Below, piece after piece: positions 7,986-17,025 of a DNA stretch of 33,318 bases. This DNA is from DASTHS01 sp035718085 (lineage in GTDB: Bacteria; Actinomycetota; Acidimicrobiia; Acidimicrobiales; Palsa-688). The stretch spans positions 1 through 33,318 of the forward strand of contig DASTHS010000060.1 in assembly GCA_035718085.1 (NCBI GenBank), in the 5' to 3' direction. Under the pieces are notes generated by a model that ran no database searches, was not told the origin of the DNA, and saw only the letters and a program-made list of their open reading frames with translations. The stretch's first letter is position 1. Every line of letters starts with the position of its first letter. The position numbers and the translations under genes are program-made.

Positions 7986-8825
7986 TCAGACGATGACCCG
8001 TTTGCGGCCCCGGCGGCCGCCCCGGATGAGGGCGCCCTGGTAGAGCCGGGTGGGCAGGCGGTGCACCAGGTCGATGACCTTGGCGTCGGGCCCCACCAGC
8101 ACCCGCCGCCGGTCGGCCTCGACTGCCGCCAGGATCTGGCGGGCCGCCTTCTCCGGGGAGGTCATGGCCACCTTGTCGAAGTCGGCGCTGGGGTCGCCGC
8201 CGGCTTCGGCGGCGATGGCCGGGTCGACCCGGGCCCGGCGGGCGATGTTGGTCTTGATGCCCCCGGGGTGCACCGTCAGCGCCTTGACCGGGCTGCGGTC
8301 GATCTCGAGCTCCATCCGCAGCGTGTCGGTGAAGCCGCGCACGGCGAACTTGGCGGCGCAGTACGCCGACTGGGTCGGCACGCTCACGAGGCCGAAGACG
8401 CTGGAGATGTTGATGACGTGGCCCTCGCCCGACGCCTTCAGGTGGGGCAGGAACGCCTTGGTGCCGTGCACCACCCCCCAGAAGTTGATCGACATGAGCC
8501 ACTCGAGGTCGTCGTAGCTCAGCTGCTCGACGGTGGCGGCGACGGCGACGCCGGCGTTGTTGAAGACCATGTTGACCTTGCCGTGGTCGGCGACGACGGC
8601 GTCGGCCCAGGCGTGCACCGACGCCCGGTCGGCCACGTCGACACGGGCGCTGGTCACCGTGACGCCCCGCCCTTGGCAGAGGGCGACGGTGTCGGCCAGG
8701 CCGGCCTCGTCGACGTCGGAGAGGGCGACGTTGGCGCCCCTGCGGGCGAGGTCGGCGGCCAGCGCCCGGCCGATGCCCGAGCCGGCTCCGGTGATGGCGG
8801 CGACGCGGCCGGGGAAGGCGGTCAT
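7986..8825 (-). CDS. Short-chain dehydrogenase/reductase (classical SDR)
   Basis: 279 residues. The Rossmann motif is TGAGSGIG near the N-terminus, followed by NNAG, the catalytic Ser in INISSVFG, and YCAAK (YxxxK). The PGGIKTNIA segment after the active site and a basic C-terminus (GGRRGRKR) are seen. The ATG at 8825 overlaps the TGA of the monooxygenase gene (ATGA), so the two are translationally coupled. Likely NAD(P)-dependent oxidation or reduction of an alcohol or ketone related to the monooxygenase substrate. The tail may be membrane-associated, as in other SDRs paired with EthA-type enzymes. The substrate is unknown. Confidence 0.9.
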   Translation of the reverse strand: MTAFPGRVAAITGAGSGIGRALAADLARRGANVALSDVDEAGLADTVALCQGRGVTVTSARVDVADRASVHAWADAVVADHGKVNMVFNNAGVAVAATVEQLSYDDLEWLMSINFWGVVHGTKAFLPHLKASGEGHVINISSVFGLVSVPTQSAYCAAKFAVRGFTDTLRMELEIDRSPVKALTVHPGGIKTNIARRARVDPAIAAEAGGDPSADFDKVAMTSPEKAARQILAAVEADRRRVLVGPDAKVIDLVHRLPTRLYQGALIRGGRRGRKRVIV

Positions 8826-10348
8826 CGGGCCGCCACCGTGGCCTCGGCGTCGCGGGCGGCACCGGCGCGGCGGCCGGCCACGGTCGTGGTGGGGGGCGCC
8901 GGGTTGCCGATGTGCAGGGCAGGGTCGTCGATCCCCTTGAGCTTCAGGGTGCGGTAGTCGGTCAGGTAGTTCATGTGCACCTTCCATGGCGCCTTGGTGC
9001 CCGACCGGGGGAAGCGGTCGGCGGCCCGGGTGATGTAGCCGGAGGTCAGGTTGAGCAGCGGCTCGGCCACGACGGAGGGGTCGGTGTTGACCGGGGTGGC
9101 CTGGCGCATGCCGCTGGCCCGGAGCTTGGTCAGCAGACGGCAGACGTAGTCGCAGGTGAGGTCGACCTTCAGCGTCCAGCTGGCGTTGGTGTACCCCACG
9201 GCGATGGCCATGTTCGGCACCCCTTCCAGCATCATCCCCTTGTAGACCAGCCGAGAGGCGACGTCGACGGGCTGGCCGTCGACGCTGAGCACCATGCCGC
9301 CGAGGAAGAGCAGGTCGAGACCGGTGGCCGACACCACGATGTCGGCCTCGATCTCGGTGCCCGACCGCAGCCGGATGCCGGTCTCGGTGAAGGTGTCGAT
9401 GTGGTCGGTGACCACCGACGCCTTGCCCTCGCGGATGGCGGCGAAGAGATCCCCGTCGGGGATCGCGCACATCCGCTGGTCCCACGGGTCGTACGCGGGC
9501 GTGAAGTGCGTGTCGATGTCGTAGTCGGCTGGCAGACCGGCGACCAGGCCCTTGCGCAGCAGCTTCTTGACCGTCTCGGGCCGCCGTCGGCTGAGGGTGT
9601 AGGTGGCCACGCCGAGGATGGCCTTGATCCACCGGATGACCGGCCCCGCCTTCGGCCCCCGCAGGTACTTGCGCACGGCCAGGGCCAGCACGTCGCGCTG
9701 CGGCACGGAGGCGATGTAGGTGGGCGACCGCTGCAGCATGGTGACGTGGGCCGCCGTGTCGGCCATGGCCGGCACCAAGGTGACGGCGGTGGCGCCGGAG
9801 CCGATGACGACGACCCGCTTGCCGGCGTGGTCGAGGTCGGCGGGCCAGTGCTGGGGGTGCACCAGCGTGCCGGCGAAGCGGTCGGAGCCGGGGAAGTCGG
9901 GCTGGTGGCCCCGGTCGTAGCGGTAGTAGCCCGTGCAACTGAACACGAACCCGGCGGAGATGGTCACCGGGTCGCCGGTGTCGGTGCGCTCTGCGGTCAC
10001 CGTCCAGCAGGCCTCGTCGCTCGACCAGTCGGCGGCGACCACCCGGTGGCCGAACCGGATCGCCCGGTCGACGCCGGTCTCGGTGGCCGCCTCCCGCACG
10101 TAGGAGAGGATCGACGGGCCGTCGGCCAGCGACTTGTCGCCCGGCCACGGCTTGAACGAGTACCCGAGGGTGTACATGTCGGAGTCGCTGCGGACGCCGG
10201 GGTAGCGGAACAGGTCCCAGGTGCCCCCGATGGCATCGCGCGCCTCGAGGACGGTGAAGCTGGCCCACGGGCAGCGTTCCTGGAGGTAGCGGGCTGCCCC
10301 GATGCCGCTCAGGCCGGCACCGATGATCACCACGTCGAACTGTTCCAC
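8822..10348 (-). CDS. FAD-dependent monooxygenase, Baeyer-Villiger type, EthA-like
   Basis: 508 residues. FAD-binding GAGLSG at 10-15, GGTWDLFRYPGVRSDSD at about 41-57, the Baeyer-Villiger fingerprint FAGTLVHPQHWP at 158-169, and the NADPH-binding GSGATA at 183-188. Later segments DPWDQRMC, PNMAIAVGYTNASWTLK and NYLTDYRTLK closely recall mycobacterial EthA as I know it. The reaction is NADPH- and O2-dependent oxygen insertion next to a ketone, or S-oxygenation. GTG 10348 is preceded by GGGAGG 4 bases upstream. It is downstream of an MFS gene (119-bp gap with its own candidate promoter) and coupled to an SDR. No EthR-like regulator is adjacent. Confidence 0.93.
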   Translation of the reverse strand: MEQFDVVIIGAGLSGIGAARYLQERCPWASFTVLEARDAIGGTWDLFRYPGVRSDSDMYTLGYSFKPWPGDKSLADGPSILSYVREAATETGVDRAIRFGHRVVAADWSSDEACWTVTAERTDTGDPVTISAGFVFSCTGYYRYDRGHQPDFPGSDRFAGTLVHPQHWPADLDHAGKRVVVIGSGATAVTLVPAMADTAAHVTMLQRSPTYIASVPQRDVLALAVRKYLRGPKAGPVIRWIKAILGVATYTLSRRRPETVKKLLRKGLVAGLPADYDIDTHFTPAYDPWDQRMCAIPDGDLFAAIREGKASVVTDHIDTFTETGIRLRSGTEIEADIVVSATGLDLLFLGGMVLSVDGQPVDVASRLVYKGMMLEGVPNMAIAVGYTNASWTLKVDLTCDYVCRLLTKLRASGMRQATPVNTDPSVVAEPLLNLTSGYITRAADRFPRSGTKAPWKVHMNYLTDYRTLKLKGIDDPALHIGNPAPPTTTVAGRRAGAARDAEATVAAR

Positions 10349-10467
10349 TCGGCCTCCCACAGGCGTCGCTCGGTTCGTGCATGGTAACTGCAAATTGTTT
10401 GGCCCGCCACCGGGGCGCGCCGACGCCCCCGCCGATCGGGCCGAGCCTGAGCGGCGGGGGCGCCCGG
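10349..10467 (-). promoter_or_regulatory. Upstream region of the monooxygenase gene
   Basis: The only distinctly A/T-rich stretch nearby is at 10381-10402. It contains a minus-strand TACCAT (10386-10381) as a possible -10, about 33 bases before the start codon, and an imperfect palindrome (CAAATTGTTTG, 10391-10401) that could be an operator. The ribosome-binding site GGGAGG is at 10358-10353. All of this is by eye. Confidence 0.4.
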
Positions 10468-12078
10468 TCAGCTCCTGGTGCGCGAACCCCGGTCGTCGGG
10501 CGCCGGCTGCGCGGCAGGGTCGCGGCGCAGGTCGACCACGGCGCGGGCAGCCGGCGGGCGGGGCGCCCCGGTGATGCTGGCGTACGGACCGCCGGCGGGC
10601 GACGGGCCGGCCGCCTGCAGCCCGAGGGGCAGGGCGATGTCTTCGAGGCTGCGGCCCTCGGCGTCGATGCCGATCACCGCCTCGACCACTGCGCCGAGGA
10701 TCATGATGGCGGCGCCGAGGATGTAGCCCCAGAACAGGGCGTTGTGGTCGGAGCCGTTGCCGATCAGCTTGCCGTAGAGCCAGGGGCCGAAGCTCCCGAA
10801 CGCCTGGGCGATGGCGAAGAACACGGCGATCGCCTTGGCCCGCACCTCCACCGGGAAGATCTCGCTGACCGTCAGGTAGGCGGCGCTGGCGCCTGCGGAG
10901 GCGAAGAAGAAGATCACGCACCAGCAGGCGGTCTGGGTGGCGGCGTTGAGCACACCCGCCCGGAACAGTGCCGCGGAGAGCACCAGCAGGGCACCGGCGA
11001 TGAAGTAGGTGCCCGAGATCATCTTGCGTCGCCCGATGGTGTCGAAGAGGTGGCCGATCATGAGCGGGCCGAGCAGGTTGCCCGCCGCGAACACCATGAA
11101 GTAGTAGGCCGTGTCACCCGACGACACGTGGAACACCTTCGTCAGCACCAACGAGTAGGTGAAGAAGATGGCGTTGTAGAGGAACGACTGGGTGATCATC
11201 AGCGACGCGCCGAGGATCGAGCGCTTGGGGTAGGTCGAGAACAGGGTGTGGGCGAGGGCAGCGAAGCCGATGTTGGTCGGTTCGGTGACGTCGATCGCCT
11301 TCGACTCGTCGAGCTCCTCGACCTGGCCGCCCGACTTCAGGCTGAGCCGCTCGATCTGCTCGACGGCCGCCTCCGCCTCGGCCACCCGGCCGTGCATCAA
11401 CAGCCACCGGGGGCTCTCGGGCAGGTGCCGGCGGACGAAGATCACCAGGAACCCGAGGGCCGGCCCGAGCAGGAAGGCGATGCGCCAGGAGTAGCTCGCC
11501 GGCAGGTTCTGCACCACGAGGGTGAACAGGATGGAAGCGATGAGGGCACCGGCCCAGTAGGTGCCGTTGACGGCGATGTCGACCCGGCCGCGGTAGCGGG
11601 CAGGGATGAGCTCGTCGATGGCGGAGTTGATGGCGGCGTACTCGCCCCCGATGCCCATGCCGGCGATGAAGCGGCAGAGGTAGAGGAAGTAGACCCAGCC
11701 CTGGCCGTGCCCGAAGGTGAGGGCGGTCATGCCCCCGCCCACCAGGTACACGCCGAGGGTGATCATGAACAGGTTCCGCCGGCCGAGGCGGTCCGACAGC
11801 CAGCCGAAGAACAGCGCGCCCGCCACCTCGCCGAGCAGGTAGACGGTGCCGACGGCGAACGCCACCCCCGCAGACGACAGGTGCAGCGCCGAGGGCTTGG
11901 AGATGATCGACGAGGCGTTCGAGGCGATGGTGATCTCGAGGCCGTCGAGGATCCACGCCACCCCGAGGGCCATCACCAGCCTCGTGTGGAAGCCCGACCA
12001 GTCGAGTCGGTCGATGCGGGCGGGCACGAGGCTCCGGCCGGACGAGGTCTTCATCGGTTCGTCGTGGAGTGTGGTCAT
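10468..12078 (-). CDS. Major facilitator superfamily transporter (sugar-porter/AAHS-like, 12 TM)
   Basis: 536 residues with about 12 helices. The helix 2-3 loop motif is GWLSDRLGRRNLFM. The helix 4 region is CRFIAGMGIGGEYAAINSAI, a pattern of the sugar/metabolite:H+ symporter group. The helix 6 exit has RRHLPESPRWLL. The second-half equivalent is GHLFDTIGRRKMISG. A long cytoplasmic loop separates the halves, and the last 50 or so residues are a Pro/Ala-rich polar tail. ATG 12078 follows an AGGGGG stretch by about 9 bases. It is upstream of the monooxygenase-SDR pair and may import or export their substrate. The substrate is not identifiable. Confidence 0.88.
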   Translation of the reverse strand: MTTLHDEPMKTSSGRSLVPARIDRLDWSGFHTRLVMALGVAWILDGLEITIASNASSIISKPSALHLSSAGVAFAVGTVYLLGEVAGALFFGWLSDRLGRRNLFMITLGVYLVGGGMTALTFGHGQGWVYFLYLCRFIAGMGIGGEYAAINSAIDELIPARYRGRVDIAVNGTYWAGALIASILFTLVVQNLPASYSWRIAFLLGPALGFLVIFVRRHLPESPRWLLMHGRVAEAEAAVEQIERLSLKSGGQVEELDESKAIDVTEPTNIGFAALAHTLFSTYPKRSILGASLMITQSFLYNAIFFTYSLVLTKVFHVSSGDTAYYFMVFAAGNLLGPLMIGHLFDTIGRRKMISGTYFIAGALLVLSAALFRAGVLNAATQTACWCVIFFFASAGASAAYLTVSEIFPVEVRAKAIAVFFAIAQAFGSFGPWLYGKLIGNGSDHNALFWGYILGAAIMILGAVVEAVIGIDAEGRSLEDIALPLGLQAAGPSPAGGPYASITGAPRPPAARAVVDLRRDPAAQPAPDDRGSRTRS

Positions 12079-12206
12079 TGGGCAACCCCCTGAGAAGGTG
12101 GCGCCCACATACCCAGCGCGCACCGGTGATATGCCGCGCCAGGGGGCTGGGGTGCAAAACGCCGCAACGGGGCAGAACCGTCCCCCGTGATGGCTCGGGT
12201 GCAGCG

Positions 12207-14369
12207 ATGATGCCGTCGCTCGACGGGGCGCAGCTGACTGCGTTCCTGGCGGCGCTGGCGGTGGTCGTGGTGGTCGCCCGTGTCGGCGGGGAGGCGGCCC
12301 GACGGCTGCACCAGCCCGAAGTGCTCGGGGAGCTGCTCGGCGGGGTGCTGCTCGGCCCGTCGCTGCTCGGGTGGGTCGCCCCGGCGGTCGAACGGTTCCT
12401 GTTCTCCGGGCGCGGCGCGGGCTTCGCCCTCTCGGGCATCTCCTTCGTCGGCGCCCTCCTCGTGCTCCTGGCCGCCGGCTTGGAGGTCGACCTGCCGCTG
12501 CTGCGTCACCACCTCCGGCCCGGCGTGCTGGCCGCCGCCTTCGCCATCGTGCCGTCTGCCGCCGCCGGCGCGGCCGTCGGCGCCGGCGTCCTCCACCTGC
12601 CCGTGCGCAGCGCCGCCTTCCTCGGCATCGTCGTGTCGGTGTCGGCCATCTCCGTGGCCGCCAAGCTGCTCATCGAAGGCGGCAACACCCGCCGGGAGTT
12701 CGCCCAGGTCATCCTGGCCGGCGGCATCGCCACCGAGCTGGCGGCCTGGATCCTGGTGTCGACCGCAGCCGGCACGCGCACGGGGTCACCGTGGATGGTC
12801 GCCGCCCAGACCCTGCTCGTGGCCGTCGCCTTCTTCTGCGCCGCGGTCGTGGTGGGTCCACGGCTGGTGAACCGGTCGATGCGGGCCGCCGCCGACCGGG
12901 CGGTGGTGACCGGGGCGCCCCTGTCGCTGGTGCTGGTGCTCACCCTCGCCGTCTCGGCCGTGACCGAAGCCCTGGGCCTCCACGCCCTGCTCGGCGCCTT
13001 CGTCGTCGGCGTGCTGCTGTCGCGCTCGCCCCGGTCGAACCACCTCCTGGCAGATCGCCTCCATGCCCTGACCGTCTCGTTGTTCGGCCCGGTGTTCTTC
13101 ACCTTGGCAGGCACCCACGTCGACCTCCGTGCCCTCGGCAGCGTGCACGCCCTGGTCGCTGTCGCCGTGCTGCTCGTCGTCGCCACGACCGTCAAGGTGG
13201 GCTTCGTCACCCTGGGCACCCGCCTCGGTGGCGTCCGAGGCGCCCAAGCGCTGCTCGTCGGCGTCGGCCTGAACGCCAAGGGGGGCACCGACGTCGTGGT
13301 GGCCATCCTGGGCAACCAGCTGCACCTGCTGCCGTCGGCCGCCTACACCGACTACACCGTCGCCGCCATCGTCACCGTGATCGCCACCCCCGGGCTGATG
13401 CGGGCCCTCGAGCGCCGCAGCCCTCCGTCGCCGGCCGAGCAGCGACGCCTGCAGCGCGAGGTGGTCGCCAGCAAGGCGTACTCGAGCAGCATCGAGCGGG
13501 TGCTGGTGCCCGTGCTCGAAGAGCTCCGACCCAACCTGGCGATCGACGTGCTCGAGCAGCTGGCGCTCTCCGACGAGCGGCCGGGGGTGACCCTCGACGT
13601 CACAGCCCTGCAGCCGGGCCCCGGTGCGGCAGCCGGCGGCAGCCGGCAGGAGGTGCTCGCCGCCAGCGTCGCTGCCAGCGCCGTGCTCGACGCCGAGCCG
13701 AACGTCGAGGTCACCACCGCACGCCTCGGCCGCCACGACGATCCGATCGAGGGCATCGTCGCCGCTGCGGGGCGCTACGACCTCGTGGCCATCGGCGCCA
13801 CCGCCGGGCCGGGCGCCGCCCTCTTCGGCCCCGCCGCTGACGCCGTGGTGCACCGCTCCCCGACCGACGTGCTGGTGGTGCACGGCCCCCGCCGGCACCT
13901 GCCCTGGATCTCGATGCGGCGGGTGCTCGTGCCGACCAACGGGACGGCGGCCGCCGAGGCAGCGGCCGACCTCGCCGGGTTCCTGGCCCAGCAGTCGGAG
14001 GCGGAGCTGGTGCTGCTGCACGTCAGCCCCGACGTCAGCACCCCGGCCGGGCGCCACCGGCGCGCTGCCGCCTCCCGGGCGGCGACCGGGCACGTCGACG
14101 ACCTGGCGGGTGTGCTCGACCGCTTCTCCGTGCCGGTGCGCACCCGGCTGGTCACCGCCGCCGGCCCGGCCGACGCCATCCTCGACGAGGTCGACCGCGG
14201 CGGATACGACCTCGTGGTCATGGGCGCGACCGACCGGGGCTCCGGCGACGAGCCGTTCCTGGGCCACACCGTGCAGGCGGTGGTTGCCGCTGCGGCGCTC
14301 CCGACCATCGTGTTGGTGTCGGGGCGGCGCCCCGACACCCTCGGCGCCGACGACGGCGCCGCCCGCTGA
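12207..14369 (+). CDS. Cation:proton antiporter (CPA2-like) fused to two universal-stress-protein domains
   Basis: 720 residues. The first 400 or so are a Na+/H+ exchanger domain with 11-12 helices: QPEVLGELLGGVLLGPSLLG, LLVLLAAGLEVDL, FGPVFFTLAGTHVDLRALG and GLNAKGGTDVVVA are family signatures. After about residue 430 comes cytoplasmic sequence with two Usp-like repeats, the second clearly recognisable by RRVLVPTNG, LVLLHVSPDV and YDLVVMGATDRG. The first is more diverged (RYDLVAIGATAGPG). Usp domains bind ATP or other small ligands, so they may gate the antiporter. Tandem ATG codons at 12207 and 12210; 12207 is used. No clear ribosome-binding site. The upstream 128-bp region is shared with the divergent MFS gene and shows no clear promoter to me. 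Confidence 0.9.
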   Translation: MMPSLDGAQLTAFLAALAVVVVVARVGGEAARRLHQPEVLGELLGGVLLGPSLLGWVAPAVERFLFSGRGAGFALSGISFVGALLVLLAAGLEVDLPLLRHHLRPGVLAAAFAIVPSAAAGAAVGAGVLHLPVRSAAFLGIVVSVSAISVAAKLLIEGGNTRREFAQVILAGGIATELAAWILVSTAAGTRTGSPWMVAAQTLLVAVAFFCAAVVVGPRLVNRSMRAAADRAVVTGAPLSLVLVLTLAVSAVTEALGLHALLGAFVVGVLLSRSPRSNHLLADRLHALTVSLFGPVFFTLAGTHVDLRALGSVHALVAVAVLLVVATTVKVGFVTLGTRLGGVRGAQALLVGVGLNAKGGTDVVVAILGNQLHLLPSAAYTDYTVAAIVTVIATPGLMRALERRSPPSPAEQRRLQREVVASKAYSSSIERVLVPVLEELRPNLAIDVLEQLALSDERPGVTLDVTALQPGPGAAAGGSRQEVLAASVAASAVLDAEPNVEVTTARLGRHDDPIEGIVAAAGRYDLVAIGATAGPGAALFGPAADAVVHRSPTDVLVVHGPRRHLPWISMRRVLVPTNGTAAAEAAADLAGFLAQQSEAELVLLHVSPDVSTPAGRHRRAAASRAATGHVDDLAGVLDRFSVPVRTRLVTAAGPADAILDEVDRGGYDLVVMGATDRGSGDEPFLGHTVQAVVAAAALPTIVLVSGRRPDTLGADDGAAR

Positions 14370-14394
14370 TCCCGGGGTCGGCGGCGACGGGCCC

Positions 14395-14814
14395 CTACCC
14401 TGCGGCGACGAGCTCGGGGGCCGCCCACGGGACGGCTGACCGCAGCGCCGCCTGCAGCTGCCTGCCGCTGACCGGCTTGGTCAGGTAGGCGTTCGCCCCG
14501 GCCGCCGCCGCCTGCGCGCGGGTCGTCGCGTCGCCGTGGAAGCTGCACACCACGATCACGAGCCGTGGGTGATCGGCGCGCAGCGCGGCGATGACCTCCA
14601 GACCGGCGGTGACCGGCATCTGGATCTCGACCACCGCAGCGTCGATGTGGAGCCGGTCGACCTTGGCGACGGCCTCCTCGGCGGTGGAAGCCTCGGCGAC
14701 CACCTCGCCGGCGTGCTCACCGGTCTCGACGATCATCCGCACGACGCCGCGCCGCTCCGCGCGGCCGTCGACGAGGAGCACACGAGTGCACGTGCTCACT
14801 TCGGAGTCGACCAT
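14395..14814 (-). CDS. Receiver-only response regulator with Glu in place of the phosphoacceptor Asp
   Basis: 139 residues forming a single receiver (REC) fold with no output domain. The strand-1 end is LLVDGRAERR (D16, with Gly where the second acidic residue usually stands). The strand-3 end is DAAVVEIQMP, so the phosphorylated Asp position is Glu63. The switch Ser is S91 (VVCSFHG) and the conserved Lys is K113 (YLTKPVS). With D-to-E at the acceptor and a missing Mg-binding acid, normal phosphorylation is unlikely. It may mimic the active state or bind a partner constitutively. The start is uncertain: ATG 14814 gives the compact domain, while GTG 14901 follows a TAGCGT element by 10 bases and would add 29 basic residues. 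It is convergent with the antiporter gene (25 bp between). Confidence 0.82.
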   Translation of the reverse strand: MVDSEVSTCTRVLLVDGRAERRGVVRMIVETGEHAGEVVAEASTAEEAVAKVDRLHIDAAVVEIQMPVTAGLEVIAALRADHPRLVIVVCSFHGDATTRAQAAAAGANAYLTKPVSGRQLQAALRSAVPWAAPELVAAG

Positions 14815-14911
14815 TGGAACCCGAACATGTCGGCCTGCCGATCCCCGGCGCACGATGTCACCGGTTCTAGGGGTGCTGACCCCGACGAACGACGGGGGCA
14901 CCTGTTTCGGA

Positions 14912-14917
14912 ACGCTA
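14912..14917 (-). promoter_or_regulatory. -10 element (TAGCGT) for the receiver gene
   Basis: TAGCGT on minus, 10 bases before GTG 14901 and about 97 bases before ATG 14814. A TTGACG occurs upstream on the same strand at about 14935-14930, but the 12-base spacing is too short for a standard -35/-10 pair. Confidence 0.4.
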
Positions 14918-14955
14918 CTTCAGTGTTTGCGTCAAATGTGCGGAGCGGCGCGAGT

Positions 14956-17025
14956 TCAACGCGATTTCGTCGTCGTGTGGGCCCGCCCGTGGTCGACGGA
15001 GATGTGTGCGGTCACGTCGCCGAGCGGGAGGTTGGCGATGGTGACCGTGCCGAGGTGCTCCGGCCAGACCGGCTGGAGGCGCACACCGCCTGCGGCCAGG
15101 TCGGGCCGGAGCCGGAGCAGGGTGGTCAGGAGGTGCAGCGGCACGGCCGAAGCCCACGCCTGGGGCGAGCACGAAGTCGGGTAGGCGACGGGGATGCCGT
15201 AGTCGGCCCGATCGAACCCGCAGATCAGCTCGGGCAAGCGGCCGTCGAAGTAGGTGGCGGCGTCGAGCAGCCCGGTGGCGACCCGCTGCGCCTCGGCCAC
15301 GAACCCGTAGCGCATGAGGCCGCCTGCGATCAGGGCGCTGTCGTGGGGCCAGACCGACCCGTTGTGGTAGCTCATGGGGTTGTAGGCGCCCATCGAGGTG
15401 GCCAGCGTGCGCACGCCCCACCCGCTGAACATCTCGGGCGACATGAGCCGCTCGGCGACCAGGGGCGCCTTGTCGTCGTCGACGATGCCCGACCACAGGC
15501 AGTGCCCCATGTTGGAGGCCAGGGCGTCGATCGGGCGCTTGTCGTGGTCGAGCCCGATGGCGAACCACCCCCGGTGTGCCAACCAGAACCGCTCGTTGAA
15601 GGCTCGACGCAGCGCGGCGGCGGCGTCGGCCCACGCGGCCGCGGCGGTGGCGTCGCCGTCGGCCGTGGCCAGCTCGGCGCGGGCGAGGTAGGCGGCGTAG
15701 ACGTAGCCCTGCACCTCGCAGAGGGCGATCGGCGCCTCGGCGACGGTGCCGTCGGCGAAGGTGATGCCGTCGAAGGAGTCTTTCCACCCCTGGTTCACCA
15801 GGCCGTGGGGCGTCAGCCGCTGGTATTCGACGAAGCCGTCGCCGTCGCGGTCGCCGTAGTCACGGATCCACGCCAGGGCGCGGTCGGCGTGGGCGAGCAG
15901 CGTGTCGCCCTCGGATGCGGCCACCCCCCATCTGCGCAGCTCGCCCAGCACGACCACGAACAGCGGCGTGGCGTCCGCGCTGCCGTAGTAGGCGGCGCCG
16001 CCGTCGGCGGCGAGGGGGAAGTCGGCCCCTCGACGGGCTTCGTGCACGATGCGCCCGGGCTGCTCCTCGGTGGCGACGTCGGTCTTGGTGCCCTGCACCC
16101 GGGCGAGGGCGTTGAGGGTCCCGCGGGCGAGCAGCGGGTCGAACGGCATGGCCATGTACGACGCCAGGAGCGAGTCGCGCCCGAACAGCGCCATGAACCA
16201 CGGTGCGCCGGCGGCCACGGCCCCTTCCCCCGGGTGGTCCGGGTCGAAGATCCGCAGGCTGGCCAGGTCCTGGCAGCTGCGCACGAGTGCCCGCTGCAAC
16301 GACGGCTCCGAACTCGCGACCTCGACACCCGACGCTTGCCAGCCGGGCGTCGCTGAGGCAGTGGTCGCCGACCCCACCGGCCGCGCCGCGCCAGAGCCGC
16401 CCGGCACCTCTCTGCCGTCGATGCTCGGGGTGACGAGCACGCTGGTGCGCCACTCACCTCGCGGCGGCACCGTGACGGCGAAGTGGAGCCCGTCGTCGCG
16501 GGCGACGCCGTCTCGGGCCGAGACCCGTACGCCGCGGGGAGCGCCGCCGTCACTCCAGTCGATGGCGAGGGAGTCGCCCTCGGCGCGCGTCGACGCCGAC
16601 CCACGGGCGGTCGGCCTGCCGTCCTTCACCGAGAACAGGCCGGCGAAGTCGGCGCCGACCTGAAGGCCGACGCTGGTGGTCACCGCCGAGGCGGTGAGGT
16701 TGCGCAGCGTGAGGTCCTCCCGCATCCCGCCGCCGACGACGCGAGCGCGGTGCACCAGCAGCGCAGAGGTCTGGCCGGGCCCGAGCACCCGGGCGAGGAT
16801 CCCCGCGCCCGTCGGGTCGGTCGTTGTCACGGCGAGCACCTCGGGGATCTGGCCGCCCACGGTCAGCTGCCAGCGCGACAGGATCCTCGTGTCCCGGTAG
16901 AAGAGGCCCTGCGCGTGCTGTGGGCTCATGTCGCCGTTCCGGGTCGACATGCAGAACGTCGAGCCGTTGACGACCGTGAGGGTGTCGGGGCTCAGCGCCA
17001 CAGGGGCAGCGACCCCAGTGGTCAC
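14956..17025 (-). CDS. Glycogen debranching-like amylo-alpha-1,6-glucosidase family protein
   Basis: 689 residues. The N-terminal part (about 15-205) matches the bacterial GDE N-terminal beta domain: VVNGSTFCMSTRNGDMSP, GLFYRDTRILSRWQL, REDLTLRNLTA. The C-terminal part is an (alpha/alpha)6 glucosidase-like barrel: PWFMALFGRDSLLASYMAMP, NQGWKDSFDGITFADG, PMSYHNGSVWPHDSALIAGG and PTSCSPQAWASA. Acidic residues in these segments are candidate catalytic residues. No signal peptide. GTG 17025 overlaps the TGA of the glycosyltransferase (GTGA at 17022-17025), so the two are coupled. In many actinobacteria this domain pair sits with a family-4 glycosyltransferase in alpha-glucan or compatible-solute glycoside metabolism. 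The exact substrate is open. Confidence 0.88.
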   Translation of the reverse strand: MTTGVAAPVALSPDTLTVVNGSTFCMSTRNGDMSPQHAQGLFYRDTRILSRWQLTVGGQIPEVLAVTTTDPTGAGILARVLGPGQTSALLVHRARVVGGGMREDLTLRNLTASAVTTSVGLQVGADFAGLFSVKDGRPTARGSASTRAEGDSLAIDWSDGGAPRGVRVSARDGVARDDGLHFAVTVPPRGEWRTSVLVTPSIDGREVPGGSGAARPVGSATTASATPGWQASGVEVASSEPSLQRALVRSCQDLASLRIFDPDHPGEGAVAAGAPWFMALFGRDSLLASYMAMPFDPLLARGTLNALARVQGTKTDVATEEQPGRIVHEARRGADFPLAADGGAAYYGSADATPLFVVVLGELRRWGVAASEGDTLLAHADRALAWIRDYGDRDGDGFVEYQRLTPHGLVNQGWKDSFDGITFADGTVAEAPIALCEVQGYVYAAYLARAELATADGDATAAAAWADAAAALRRAFNERFWLAHRGWFAIGLDHDKRPIDALASNMGHCLWSGIVDDDKAPLVAERLMSPEMFSGWGVRTLATSMGAYNPMSYHNGSVWPHDSALIAGGLMRYGFVAEAQRVATGLLDAATYFDGRLPELICGFDRADYGIPVAYPTSCSPQAWASAVPLHLLTTLLRLRPDLAAGGVRLQPVWPEHLGTVTIANLPLGDVTAHISVDHGRAHTTTKSR

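Noticed and set aside
7986..10382. Apparent 798-residue fusion containing the SDR
   Set aside because: The extra N-terminal part is a shifted reading of the monooxygenase gene. The real SDR starts at the ATGA overlap at 8825.
8912..10387. Long plus-strand frame opposite the monooxygenase
   Set aside because: It is antisense to strong FAD and Baeyer-Villiger motifs, has no recognisable domain, and its composition is typical of a shadow frame.
10381..12093. Long plus-strand frame opposite the MFS gene
   Set aside because: Rich in Gly/Asp/His/Glu without hydrophobic segments; the MFS motifs are on minus.
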